Shown: piece by piece, positions 1 to 7,225 of the stretch | How positions within the stretch are numbered: the first letter of the stretch is position 1 | How the letters are laid out: every line of letters begins with the position of its first letter | Source: Clostridiales bacterium | GTDB lineage: Bacteria > Bacillota_A > Clostridia > Christensenellales > Pumilibacteraceae | NCBI GenBank assembly: GCA_031264755.1 | Contig: JAISDO010000019.1 | Span: 1 to 20,439 of the forward strand | Direction of reading: 5' to 3' | DNA: 20,439 bases | The notes under the pieces: model-generated | Databases searched by the model: none | What the model was told of the DNA's origin: nothing | The model's input: only the letters and a program-made list of their open reading frames with translations | Made by a program: the position numbers and the translations under genes

Positions 1-100
1 AATCTATCTTGCCTTCGGTCACGCAATTTGGGAAGAGTGTCCTTATCTTTGTGACGTTCTCTTCTGCCAAATTCTTAGATTGCATCTTCAGTTTCTCCAT
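1..100 (-). CDS. Type III restriction-modification DNA methyltransferase (Mod), N-terminal fragment cut by window edge
   Basis: Reading the minus strand from the ATG at 100 gives 33 codons that run off the left edge. They begin MEKLKMQSKNLAEEN and continue with a segment reading KIRTLFPNCVTEGK. This is the typical N-terminus of type III Mod subunits and related site-specific adenine-DNA methyltransferases, where a MEKLKM start is followed by LFPxxVTE. The catalytic DPPY and AdoMet motifs would lie outside the window. A good ribosome binding site, AAGGAG at 111-116, sits 10 bases before the ATG. An extended -10 promoter lies about 95 bases upstream. The gene is divergent from the recombinase at 402. 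A Res helicase/nuclease partner would be expected further left if the system is complete. Identification rests on about 33 residues, so the family is likely but the subtype is not certain. Confidence 0.72.
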   Translation of the reverse strand, partial: MEKLKMQSKNLAEENVTKIRTLFPNCVTEGKID

Positions 101-194
101 CGTTATTTCTCTCCTTCTACTTCAGATTGTCTCAACTGTATCACCCACAAGGACTTGTTATTGGATCAATCTTAGAGACAACTCTAATGCCTAT

Positions 195-203
195 ATTATA
201 CCA
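195..203 (-). promoter_or_regulatory. Extended -10 promoter for the methyltransferase
   Basis: On the minus strand the sequence TGGTATAAT is a full extended -10 element (TGnTATAAT). The hexamer 17 bases upstream is a poor -35, as is usual for extended -10 promoters. Transcription would start near 188, giving a leader of about 88 bases before the ATG at 100. The same TGTGGTATAAT core recurs in front of tex. Confidence 0.5.
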
Positions 204-326
204 CACAGCATTCCAATCGCACACTCCTTTTGTCGGAACTATCTTGTAGCATTACATAAAATGTATCCAACATCAGCTTGCATAGACAAAGCAACCATCA
301 ATATTAGGCAACAGTCCAGTAGCAAC

Positions 327-393
327 TTGACCTATAATTGAGTATTGATGTATACTAGACATAATAGCACTTTTAATAGTACTTTGGTATACA
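327..393 (+). promoter_or_regulatory. Promoter candidates for the recombinase gene
   Basis: Two candidates are visible. TTGACC at 327-332 and TATACT at 351-356 are separated by 18 bases; transcription from here would start near 363. A second, extended -10 (TGGTATACA, 386-393, with a weak -35) would start transcription near 400, one or two bases before the ATG at 402, giving an almost leaderless message. The first promoter rules out the alternative TTG/ATG starts at 345 and 348, which lie inside it. Confidence 0.45.
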
Positions 394-401
394 AATTGAT
401 T

Positions 402-1454
402 ATGGCTAAGCTAGACTATTTCAATCAACGCAATATAGATACATTACGCAAGTTGGAACATATCAAGTTGGATTTGCCCAAGTTTTGCAACGAGTTTTTT
501 GTAGGAATACAAAACAACACTTCTCCTCTTACTAGGCTTAGTTATGCATATGATCTTAGGATCTTCTTTGACTTTGTATGCAACAAACTACTGTGTACAA
601 AAGTACCAATTGATCTACAATTGAGTGATATAGAGCGATTGACCGCTTTTGATATAGAGTGCTTTTTGGATTATCTCAACAGCTATACTTATGGGGACAA
701 AGAGTTGCAATCGGGCGACTGTGCCAAAGAGCGCAAACTATGTGCTATCAGAGCATTGATCAAGTATTTTTTCAAAAAAGATCTATTGACCAAAGATATA
801 GGATCCAAAATATCATCGGTCAAAATCAAACAATCTAACATAATTAGATTAGAGACAGACGAAGTCGCCAACTTGCTAGACAATGTGGAGTACAGTACGT
901 ATGATGTTAGTCCACACCAAAGACGTTATCTAACCCAAACTAGGCTAAGAGATCTAGTTGTGCTTACGTTGTTCTTAGGTACTGGTATACGTGTAAGTGA
1001 GCTTGTAGGATTGGATACAACTGATATAGATTTTAGGAACAATAGCTTTTGTATAACACGCAAAGGCGGCAACAAATCTATATTGTATTTTAACACTGAG
1101 GTTGCAAAGTCGCTCAACGAGTATTGTATGTGGCGACAAGAATATGTTGCAAGTAGGCATCTGGACACCAATGCACTATTTTTGTCAATGCAAGGCAAAC
1201 GTATCTCTGTGCGAGCAGTAGAATTGCTGGTCAAAAAATATGCCAAACAGATTAGTCCACTCAAAAAAATTAGCCCACACAAACTACGGTCAACTTTTGG
1301 GACTCAACTATACAGAGATACTCAAGATATATATGTTGTAGCAGAGGTATTGGGTCACAAAGACATCAACACTACCAAAAAACACTATGCCCAAACGAGC
1401 GAAGAAATCAAACGAGCAGCTGCCAACACCGTAATATTGAGAGACAAACAATAG
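402..1454 (+). CDS. Xer-type tyrosine recombinase/integrase
   Basis: Predicted site-specific recombinase of 350 residues. The N-terminal SAM-like DNA-binding domain covers roughly residues 25-125 and the catalytic domain roughly 150-345. The full catalytic set is visible: R197 in GTGIRVSEL, K221 in ITRKGG, H293 and R296 in SPHKLRSTFGT, H319 in LGHKD and the nucleophile Y329 in KKHYA. The LRSTFGTQLYRDT and VLGHKDINTTKKHYA blocks resemble the chromosomal XerC-like recombinases of Clostridia more than phage integrases. The ATG at 402 was chosen over TTG 345 or ATG 348 because those overlap a promoter; no Shine-Dalgarno is visible at 402. It lies next to a type III modification gene, so a role in a mobile defence locus or in phase variation is possible but only inferred. 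No attachment-site repeat was recognised beside it. Confidence 0.85.
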   Translation: MAKLDYFNQRNIDTLRKLEHIKLDLPKFCNEFFVGIQNNTSPLTRLSYAYDLRIFFDFVCNKLLCTKVPIDLQLSDIERLTAFDIECFLDYLNSYTYGDKELQSGDCAKERKLCAIRALIKYFFKKDLLTKDIGSKISSVKIKQSNIIRLETDEVANLLDNVEYSTYDVSPHQRRYLTQTRLRDLVVLTLFLGTGIRVSELVGLDTTDIDFRNNSFCITRKGGNKSILYFNTEVAKSLNEYCMWRQEYVASRHLDTNALFLSMQGKRISVRAVELLVKKYAKQISPLKKISPHKLRSTFGTQLYRDTQDIYVVAEVLGHKDINTTKKHYAQTSEEIKRAAANTVILRDKQ

Positions 1455-1496
1455 CAAAACACAAACTTGCAAAGATGGATATATTGCAAGTTTTGC
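1454..1496 (+). terminator. Imperfect hairpin after the recombinase gene
   Basis: ACTTGCAA (1465-1472) pairs with TTGCAAGT (1484-1491), and GCAAAA (1454-1459) can pair with TTTTGC (1491-1496) across a small bulge. It starts in the recombinase stop codon. There is no U-tract after the stem, so termination is uncertain. The right arm also supplies the weak -35 (TTGCAA) of the next gene. Confidence 0.4.
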
Positions 1497-1513
1497 TGTA
1501 TTAGAGGTATATT
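1484..1513 (+). promoter_or_regulatory. Promoter for the WG-repeat gene, -10 five bases from ATG
   Basis: TTGCAA at 1484-1489 and TATATT at 1508-1513 are 18 bases apart. The -10 ends five bases before the ATG at 1519, so transcription would begin at or inside the start codon. An AGAGG at 1503-1507 could act as a ribosome site if transcription begins further upstream. Confidence 0.3.
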
Positions 1514-1518
1514 TGATT

Positions 1519-2670
1519 ATGCAACAATCAAAACACAAATTTGTAATTGGCAAGTTGAGATCTCTTGTTGTTTGTATTGTGATATTGCTTGTAGTTGTCA
1601 ATTGCTGTGTTGTATACTATGATTATGCTAACAATAGCAACGGTATACAGTTAGATCAAGTAACTAGACCTAGCAATATCCCGCCATTGCCACTACAAGA
1701 CTTGGCCAATCACCCCAAGTTGCAAGCGTTGACTACCGCTCAGAGACGTAGACTCAATCCCAATTGTATAGAGTACTATCAAGATGGTCTATGGGGTATA
1801 CAAAATATTTTTGGACAAACTGTACTACAACCTACATATCAAGATATATCTATCTTGGGCAATATAGCCGTATGCCATAGCAATATTGGATATGATATCT
1901 ATCAACTCAATGTTAGTCATATTGTGTTATTGACCGAAGGTATATTATTACAAAATCTCGTACCAATAGATGCAACGCACTTGCAATCTTCTATTGGGAT
2001 ACATCATATAGAGGATATCATACATCAGTCCTACTCACCTATCCATATTGAAGGTATCAAGATTGTGAGTGTTGAGGATGACCTATACATAGTTCAGGAT
2101 CAAAAGTTGCTGTATGGCATCGTATCCCGACAATTGGAGATTGTTGTGCCACCATACTTTGATTATATAACTAGCTTTGTAGACTCTTATGCTATAGGTG
2201 TCAAATCTACCGAATACATGTGGATACATACATCGGGCAAATCTGGCATTATACCACCGTATCCTAGCTATGTGCCTACAAGTATTAGCAACGGTATAGT
2301 ATGGTACAATACATATGACGACAAAGTATTGTTGTATGATTTGAACAAGACAGTCATACTAGACCAACTCATGCTGATAGATATTGTCCAAACAATAACA
2401 ACAGATCGCATTTTTGGCAATTATATACTAGTAGAAGACGCTGGACAGTATGGATTGTACAATATCTTTGTTGAGACTATAGAGTACTTTGACAATATTC
2501 AAGTCATAGAAGACCAAAGTGATATGTATTGTATAGTACAAGTGGACAGCAAGTATAGCTTGTTGGATAGTCATCTCAATGTACTAGCCAAAGATATGGA
2601 CAATATACAGTATCACTCTAATATACTACTGCAACAAGGAGATATATCTCAAGTATTTGCTCTAATTTAG
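1519..2670 (+). CDS. Membrane-anchored WG-repeat protein, unknown function
   Basis: A 383-residue protein. Residues about 12-34 form one strongly hydrophobic segment after a basic N-terminus, so it is probably anchored in the membrane with the rest outside. The remainder is built of degenerate WG-type (KWG) beta repeats: the best unit reads DGLWGIQNIFGQTVLQPTYQ, with weaker ones around YGIVSRQLEIVVPPYF, SGIIPPYPSY, YGLYNIFVETIEYF and YSLLDSHLNVLA. Each has an aromatic-Gly start, a short strand, then a Pro/Tyr or Phe end. WG-repeat proteins are common in Firmicutes and their role is mostly unknown. No catalytic motif is visible. The ATG at 1519 was preferred over an in-frame TTG at 1513 because the latter lies in the -10 box. 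The gene ends just before a strong hairpin shared with the convergent metallopeptidase gene. Confidence 0.75.
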   Translation: MQQSKHKFVIGKLRSLVVCIVILLVVVNCCVVYYDYANNSNGIQLDQVTRPSNIPPLPLQDLANHPKLQALTTAQRRRLNPNCIEYYQDGLWGIQNIFGQTVLQPTYQDISILGNIAVCHSNIGYDIYQLNVSHIVLLTEGILLQNLVPIDATHLQSSIGIHHIEDIIHQSYSPIHIEGIKIVSVEDDLYIVQDQKLLYGIVSRQLEIVVPPYFDYITSFVDSYAIGVKSTEYMWIHTSGKSGIIPPYPSYVPTSISNGIVWYNTYDDKVLLYDLNKTVILDQLMLIDIVQTITTDRIFGNYILVEDAGQYGLYNIFVETIEYFDNIQVIEDQSDMYCIVQVDSKYSLLDSHLNVLAKDMDNIQYHSNILLQQGDISQVFALI

Positions 2671-2701
2671 TGTCAAATTTGGCATAGCTTATTTACTCTG
2701 C

Positions 2702-2743
2702 AACAATAGCGATCCACATCTTGCGTAGTGGATCGCTATTGTT
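2702..2743. terminator. Bidirectional terminator-type hairpin, 16-bp perfect stem
   Basis: AACAATAGCGATCCAC (2702-2717) is exactly complementary to 2728-2743, with a 10-base loop. It separates the convergent WG-repeat gene (ends 2670) and metallopeptidase gene (ends 2749). No U-tract follows on either strand, although the stem end itself is AT-rich. Confidence 0.75.
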
Positions 2744-2748
2744 AGTTG

Positions 2749-3405
2749 CTAATATATAGTATTGAGTTGGGACCATTTTTTGAGTTCAGCTTTGAGTTGC
2801 TTGTGATTTGGGCATATTTTGTCCAATAGCAAGTAATACTCACGACTGTGATTGAGGTGTATTGTATGACACAATTCGTGCAGTATAACATATCTATATA
2901 GTGGCTTAGGTACCATAATCAATCTAAAATTGAGCATTATTTTGTTTTTGCTATTGCAACTTCCCCATACCCTCTTAGCATTGATGTTGCCCAGTCTAAA
3001 TCCACTAAATGGTATACTGACAGCGGCGGATATACTAGACAATTCTTCTTGCAATAATACACAAGCCATTGATCTCAACCATTTGACTATTTCTGTTTTT
3101 GGATTGGCTTGATATTGTGTGTTGAGGTACAGTATATTGTCTCTCAACTCGGTTGCAACAATGTCTGACTTGTATTTGATCTCAATCAAGTTGCCATACA
3201 ACAATATTGCTCTATAATTGACAACAAGCGGATTGATGTTGGTCTTTTGTTGAGCTACATGTCTAGCTATCCAATCTCGTTTGAGCAAGACAAAGTCCTC
3301 TATATTGTTTTGACTCGCATTTTGTGGTGCTGTGACTATTACTGAACCGTTTTTGACTGTTATGGATATAGTTTTGCGGTTTGTTCGTTTGATAGTGTAT
3401 TGCAT
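2749..3405 (-). CDS. YgjP-like (DUF45/M48-related) zinc metallopeptidase
   Basis: A 218-residue protein of the YgjP/DUF45 family. The zinc site is seen as HELCH at residues 176-180 with the third ligand likely H186 (HExxHxxxxxHS). Upstream lies the family block RVWGSCNSKNKIMLNFRLI (about 145-163), which matches the WGSCxxxxxLxxNxRL signature. The N-terminal 90 residues are the usual beta-rich region, starting with an IKRTNRKTISITV strand. Family members are cytoplasmic, presumed peptidases, often found beside restriction systems or in single copy; substrates are not known. No clear Shine-Dalgarno precedes the ATG. The gene is convergent with the WG-repeat gene and divergent from the flavin-reductase-like gene, sharing a 117-base intergenic region with it. 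Confidence 0.85.
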   Translation of the reverse strand: MQYTIKRTNRKTISITVKNGSVIVTAPQNASQNNIEDFVLLKRDWIARHVAQQKTNINPLVVNYRAILLYGNLIEIKYKSDIVATELRDNILYLNTQYQANPKTEIVKWLRSMACVLLQEELSSISAAVSIPFSGFRLGNINAKRVWGSCNSKNKIMLNFRLIMVPKPLYRYVILHELCHTIHLNHSREYYLLLDKICPNHKQLKAELKKWSQLNTIY

Positions 3406-3482
3406 GTACGATATTGGATATAGCTATAGATTATCTGAACACAATTGTATAAAATTTGTTAGTTTTTGTACTAATATAAATA

Positions 3483-3511
3483 TTGACAACTTGACATATA
3501 TGTAGTATACT
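3483..3511 (+). promoter_or_regulatory. Consensus sigma-A promoter, near-leaderless start
   Basis: TTGACA (3483-3488, perfect) and TATACT (3506-3511) are exactly 17 bases apart. Transcription is expected at about 3518, only some five bases before the ATG at 3523, leaving no room for a Shine-Dalgarno. A second TTGACA at 3491-3496 overlaps the spacer. Confidence 0.75.
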
Positions 3512-3522
3512 ATCGGTAATAT

Positions 3523-4014
3523 ATGATAACACAAAAACAAATAGATAAGACTGAGAGAGCACTAATAGAGCAAGGACTGTTTGTGACTTGTGGCAATAAG
3601 ACTCCCAACTTGATGAGTACACACTGGGGTGGTTTTGGATATTTTTTCAATAGATGGTTGTTTATACTACCCGTACGCAACAACAAACTATCTCACGAAA
3701 TTATAGAACAGACTCAGGAGTTTGGTGTAAGTGTGCCATACAAAGATTTGAGAGATGCTATAGTCAAGACTGACATAACTAGTGGTCGCACACACAACAA
3801 GTTTGTAGAACTGCATTTGCACCCAATCAAGGCCAAAAAGATAGATACTTATCTAATTGGAGATTGTGGCTTGCACATAGAGTGCAAAGTTATCCATACA
3901 TCCAATATAGCTCGCAACAACATATCTCAGCATCTCAATGAGCAGATGTACCACAACAAAGACTATCACACTATGTACTATGGCGAAATAGTTGATATCT
4001 ATGAGACCGAATGA
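3523..4014 (+). CDS. Flavin reductase-like FMN-binding split-barrel protein
   Basis: A 163-residue protein resembling the flavin reductase-like domain family, which binds FMN in a split beta-barrel. The visible cues are the N-terminal LFVTCGNKTPNLMSTHWGGFG stretch (the family's xLxTCG...xNxMTxxWG block), the LFILPVRNNKLSHEII block (PxRxxxxTxExI in relatives) and EFGVSVPYKDLRDAI near residue 76, where relatives have FxVSxP. The C-terminal YHTMYYGEIVDIYE strand is also typical. In anaerobes these small proteins are usually annotated as flavin reductases without a known electron donor or substrate. The gene has its own strong promoter and is followed by a hairpin (4062-4098) with a T-rich tail. 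Confidence 0.78.
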   Translation: MITQKQIDKTERALIEQGLFVTCGNKTPNLMSTHWGGFGYFFNRWLFILPVRNNKLSHEIIEQTQEFGVSVPYKDLRDAIVKTDITSGRTHNKFVELHLHPIKAKKIDTYLIGDCGLHIECKVIHTSNIARNNISQHLNEQMYHNKDYHTMYYGEIVDIYETE

Positions 4015-4061
4015 GAGTATTGTATTGACTGAGCCCAATTCAATATCAACAATAATATTTA

Positions 4062-4108
4062 CAAAAAGATTGCAAGATACAAACTATTGTGATCTTTTTA
4101 TTTTTGTT
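4062..4108 (+). terminator. Probable terminator of the flavin reductase-like gene
   Basis: AAAAAGAT near 4062-4069 pairs with ATCTTTTT near 4091-4099, with a long loop, and on the plus strand it is followed by a further T-rich run (ATTTTTG). It overlaps the 3' end of the convergent DUF2726 gene. The stem is only eight AT-rich pairs, so confidence is moderate. Confidence 0.4.
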
Positions 4109-4671
4109 TTCATTGCTTTGCGGATTGTGCGTGATATAGTCTTGATATCATAGTCCACATTGGTATAAAAAAAGATCAGATTGATGTTGGCAATGTTGCA
4201 TATATCTTTGACTTTTTGATCACGCAATCTTCTATCTGACTTTTTGTGAGATGCGTCATTGAGCTCTATCAACAATATTGGCTTGTACGACGAGCGTTCT
4301 ACTATACAATAATCTATCACTCTAAACAACTCGTTGCGAAAAGCATTGTGTGATACTTTGTCTATTATATTGCTTAGAGGTACCTGTTGCAATACTGTGT
4401 AATTAGGTACTGCTCTCACAAGCTTTTGATAAAAGTCATGTTCAACTGAGCTAACTATATTGTCTTTAGTCTTGTATTGTGGTGGAGGGGTAGCTAGTTT
4501 GAGCTTGTATTGTTGATAACAAAAGTTGATAATTATCGCTATGCACAATAGTATCAATACGACAATTGTAACCACCAAATATATTATATCTTTTACAAAA
4601 TATATGCAAACACTTAGTAGCACAATGCATATTATAGCTCTTACAACTACACTTTTGGATTGAATCTTCAT
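4084..4671 (-). CDS. Membrane-anchored DUF2726 protein (nuclease-like fold)
   Basis: A 195-residue protein. Two hydrophobic segments (about residues 9-25 and 28-51) form a hairpin in the membrane. The soluble part from about residue 72 matches DUF2726, a domain related to restriction-endonuclease/Vsr-like folds. The PD-(D/E)xK-like elements are E77, D120 in RVIDYCIVE, and E136 in LLIELND, followed by DQKVKDICNIANINLIFF, the usual family ending. This suggests a metal-dependent nuclease or nucleic-acid-binding role, but DUF2726 has no established activity. A -10-like TATGAT lies five bases before the ATG, with no Shine-Dalgarno. It ends convergent with the flavin reductase-like gene and lies downstream of khpB on the same strand, 144 bases away. 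Confidence 0.75.
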   Translation of the reverse strand: MKIQSKSVVVRAIICIVLLSVCIYFVKDIIYLVVTIVVLILLCIAIIINFCYQQYKLKLATPPPQYKTKDNIVSSVEHDFYQKLVRAVPNYTVLQQVPLSNIIDKVSHNAFRNELFRVIDYCIVERSSYKPILLIELNDASHKKSDRRLRDQKVKDICNIANINLIFFYTNVDYDIKTISRTIRKAMKTKIKRSQ

Positions 4672-4815
4672 ACTAAATCATAGTTGCTGTGCTAGTAGTC
4701 AAACTCTTAGGTGCAAGAAATTATATTAATAATTTTTTGTAATTGCTTGAGTGCTCCAACAAACAAATGAGTTGATACTAATCACAAAGTTTGGCAACAA
4801 TCAAATCTATGCTTA

Positions 4816-5916
4816 CTATAGAGATTCTCTATTATTAAAAATTACAATAGTCCTATTATTGCCCTGACCTTCAGATTTTGCAAATACTCTATTGTCCAAT
4901 TCTAGCACAGTATGGACAAATTTGCGGTTGATATCACTCATAGGCTCTAGTTTGATTTTGCGACCTATTTTTACTACTTTGTCTGATGTTTTGCATACAT
5001 AATTCAATAGCGAATTGAGACGTTTGTGCCTATAGTCTTGGCTATCTATAGTTAGTTTGATGTTGTGTTGTTGGCTCCTATTGACAAAAGTATGAGCTAA
5101 TATCTCTAGAGAATCTAATATTTCACCACGATGAGACAATAGTGCAACATCTATACTATCAATTTGTATATACAGATCCTTACCATTAGCATAGCATAGT
5201 ATATTGTCTGTTGGGACATGCATCAATTGTAGTATATTGCTTAGGTACTCTACGACAGGATGATCAGATAACAATTCTAGCTTGGATATATCAGGTAAAA
5301 ACTTGTCAAAAATCTGTTGTTTTTGCTCTTGAGAAAGTTCAAATGTGGTCGGGGTATTGATGATATCATTGGCAATATTGTTTTTGTATACTTGCTTTGG
5401 TTTTGGTTGTTTTTTGACTTGTTGTCCTTTGGGATTGTGATTGGACTTATCATGTCTAGTATATTGGTCTGGATTTGACAAAGATTCTCCTTTTTTGAGA
5501 AACTTGTCCATATTGAGATTAATTTGGGGTTGAGTATTGTTGACAACTTGGAGAGTTTGATCTATTTGAGAATTAGTAATATGCTTAGCGTTGATATGTG
5601 CTGTTGTATCTAGTTTGAGCTTGTCATTGTGTTGAACTCTTGGTGTTGGTATAGTACTGATTGCAATAGGAATATCTTTGGATTCTACATTGTTTATATT
5701 TGGATGGTTATTGTTTTGCTTGTGCAACAACTGCTCTCGCTTGTGTCTTCTCAATGATTGCTCTTCGTGGTTGAGTTTTATTTTGAGTTTTGTTTTCTTA
5801 AATAGACCATATTGCATCACCTGAATATCTACTTGGCTTAGGTTAGCGTTTAGTTGTTGTAGACACTCTTCTATACAATCTCCTATATTATCTGTAATTT
5901 TTTCTATCTCTATCAT
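4816..5916 (-). CDS. khpB: KhpB/Jag RNA-binding protein (Jag_N, KH, R3H)
   Basis: Small-RNA and mRNA-binding partner of KhpA, linked to cell elongation and division in Firmicutes, and encoded beside yidC as here. From the ATG at 5916 it has 366 residues. A short Jag_N-type domain lies at 1-48 (LSQVDIQVMQYGLFKKTKLK). A low-complexity Asn/Gln/Lys-rich linker spans about 50-195 and is unusually long. The KH domain covers about 205-282 and the R3H domain about 295-360. The R3H signature is intact (R331 and H335 in RKFVH). In the KH domain the GxxG loop reads SHRG (261-264), so its first glycine is lost. A TTG at 5928 would add four residues; neither start has a clear Shine-Dalgarno. It is the last gene of the rpmH cluster, 100 bases after yidC. 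Confidence 0.9.
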   Translation of the reverse strand: MIEIEKITDNIGDCIEECLQQLNANLSQVDIQVMQYGLFKKTKLKIKLNHEEQSLRRHKREQLLHKQNNNHPNINNVESKDIPIAISTIPTPRVQHNDKLKLDTTAHINAKHITNSQIDQTLQVVNNTQPQINLNMDKFLKKGESLSNPDQYTRHDKSNHNPKGQQVKKQPKPKQVYKNNIANDIINTPTTFELSQEQKQQIFDKFLPDISKLELLSDHPVVEYLSNILQLMHVPTDNILCYANGKDLYIQIDSIDVALLSHRGEILDSLEILAHTFVNRSQQHNIKLTIDSQDYRHKRLNSLLNYVCKTSDKVVKIGRKIKLEPMSDINRKFVHTVLELDNRVFAKSEGQGNNRTIVIFNNRESL

Positions 5917-6016
5917 ATTCAAATTCAATCTAAAGTGTTGGGGAATTTGAGAAGATCTTTTTGGATTAATCTTTGGTTTGTGAATGCAATCTTAGATTCA
6001 GAAAGAACATTATTGA

Positions 6017-7225
6017 TTATTCTTTTTTATCTTGTGATGTGCTACTATCTTGTTTGTCAAACTCTATATCTTGTATATTGAATAACTCTTTTGGATCTGG
6101 TCTACCATACTTTTGCACTTTGGTGACGAGTTCTCGCTCGTGATGTTTTTCAAAACTTTTCATTATTTGAGTACTGGTGAGACTGATTATTGTAGTAGTG
6201 ACGCTACCTATACCAATATACAAAGTGAAAGCAGCTGGTTGCAACAACATAAAGAATGCCATAATAGCAGGCATTATATATATCATAACTTTCATGTTGT
6301 TTTGCAACGCATTAGCAAATGGACTGTCGGTATTAACACTCATAGATTGCCCAGCTTTTTGTGCTCTTTGAACAAGTAATTGAGACAAAAACATAGCTCC
6401 ACTGGAGAAAAGTATGAGTATCAACAGTCCATTGGTATTGTTAGATGGATCATTGCGAATCATCTTTGTGACAACATCATACCTAGCTAACAAGTCATTG
6501 AACTCACTGTCGTCCAATTTGTAAGACTTTGTAACATTGCCATCCTTGTCTAACTCTTGGACTGTTATGAGATTGTCTCTAGCAAATTTTCCAGCACTAT
6601 TAAGATTGTCGGGAATTGCACTTGTCCAAGGGGTATCTGATGACCAGATATTTTTGATCCAAAGAAAACTATCCAGCTGCCTATTGTTTTGAAAATATTC
6701 AAATACAGCTTGTTGAGCACGTTCAGTAGGACTGTTGGCATCATATTTGCTATCTTCGGGGGCTATCGCCATCTCTCTTTGATATACATCGTACAACTCC
6801 AAGTATTGACGCATATTGCCATACTCTGACATCCCTCGCACACTACCCCATATCCATATAGACAATATTAAGGATACAATGATAGGCAAGCAAGAACCAA
6901 ATAGACTAAAACCTTCCTGTCTCTTCATTGCCATCTCACGACGTTGGTACTCCATCCTGTCGTCAGCATATTGACGTTTGAGATCGGCTAGCCTGTCTTT
7001 GAGTGCTAAAGTTATTCGGGCATTTTTGCGCATCTTGTATCTAGAATATACATCAAGTGGAGAGAGCAATACCTTGAGCAATACAGCAAACAAAAGTATC
7101 CTTAGTCCAAAATTTTGCACAAAATCTAGACCATGCAAGAGTATGAGCTCCCATGGAAACCCACTAGGCTTGTCCAATACATGTTGTATGGTCAACCAAG
7201 ATACTATAGTATTCACAAAAGCCAT
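6017..7225 (-). CDS. yidC: Membrane protein insertase YidC
   Basis: A 402-residue YidC/Oxa1/Alb3 insertase, which places membrane proteins into the lipid bilayer with or without SecYEG. Hydrophobic segments are near residues 38-60, 106-128, 264-286 and 312-350. The LLKVLLSPLD block (49-58) corresponds to the TM segment that normally carries the groove arginine before LxxPL; here Lys51 appears in that place. The cytoplasmic hairpin (about 62-105) is rich in charged residues, and GFSLFGSCLPIIVSL is the usual family block. The loop between TM2 and TM3 is long (about 130-262), as in many Clostridia. The C-terminal tail is acidic rather than basic. The ATG has GGAG eight bases upstream and overlaps the end of yidD by 13 bases, indicating coupled translation. 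Confidence 0.95.
   Translation of the reverse strand: MAFVNTIVSWLTIQHVLDKPSGFPWELILLHGLDFVQNFGLRILLFAVLLKVLLSPLDVYSRYKMRKNARITLALKDRLADLKRQYADDRMEYQRREMAMKRQEGFSLFGSCLPIIVSLILSIWIWGSVRGMSEYGNMRQYLELYDVYQREMAIAPEDSKYDANSPTERAQQAVFEYFQNNRQLDSFLWIKNIWSSDTPWTSAIPDNLNSAGKFARDNLITVQELDKDGNVTKSYKLDDSEFNDLLARYDVVTKMIRNDPSNNTNGLLILILFSSGAMFLSQLLVQRAQKAGQSMSVNTDSPFANALQNNMKVMIYIMPAIMAFFMLLQPAAFTLYIGIGSVTTTIISLTSTQIMKSFEKHHERELVTKVQKYGRPDPKELFNIQDIEFDKQDSSTSQDKKE

Larger units (their letters stand above)
101..401. other. Divergent intergenic region between methyltransferase and recombinase
   Basis: About 300 bases with no gene I can support. A plus-strand open frame from 9 to 341 overlaps the methyltransferase start and its ribosome binding site, has poor codon content and no start context, and was rejected. 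The region holds a leftward extended -10 promoter (195-203) and two rightward promoter candidates (327-356 and 386-393). Confidence 0.5.

Noticed and set aside
9..341. Plus-strand open frame of 110 codons at the left edge
   Set aside because: It overlaps, in antisense, the better-supported methyltransferase start with its ribosome site and promoter, and its translation resembles no protein.
345..401. Upstream in-frame starts (TTG 345, ATG 348) for the recombinase
   Set aside because: They overlap a TTGACC-18-TATACT promoter and add residues that are not part of the family.
1454..1496. Hairpin after the recombinase as an attachment-site arm
   Set aside because: The arms are imperfect and their spacing is that of an RNA hairpin; no second copy was noticed elsewhere in the window.
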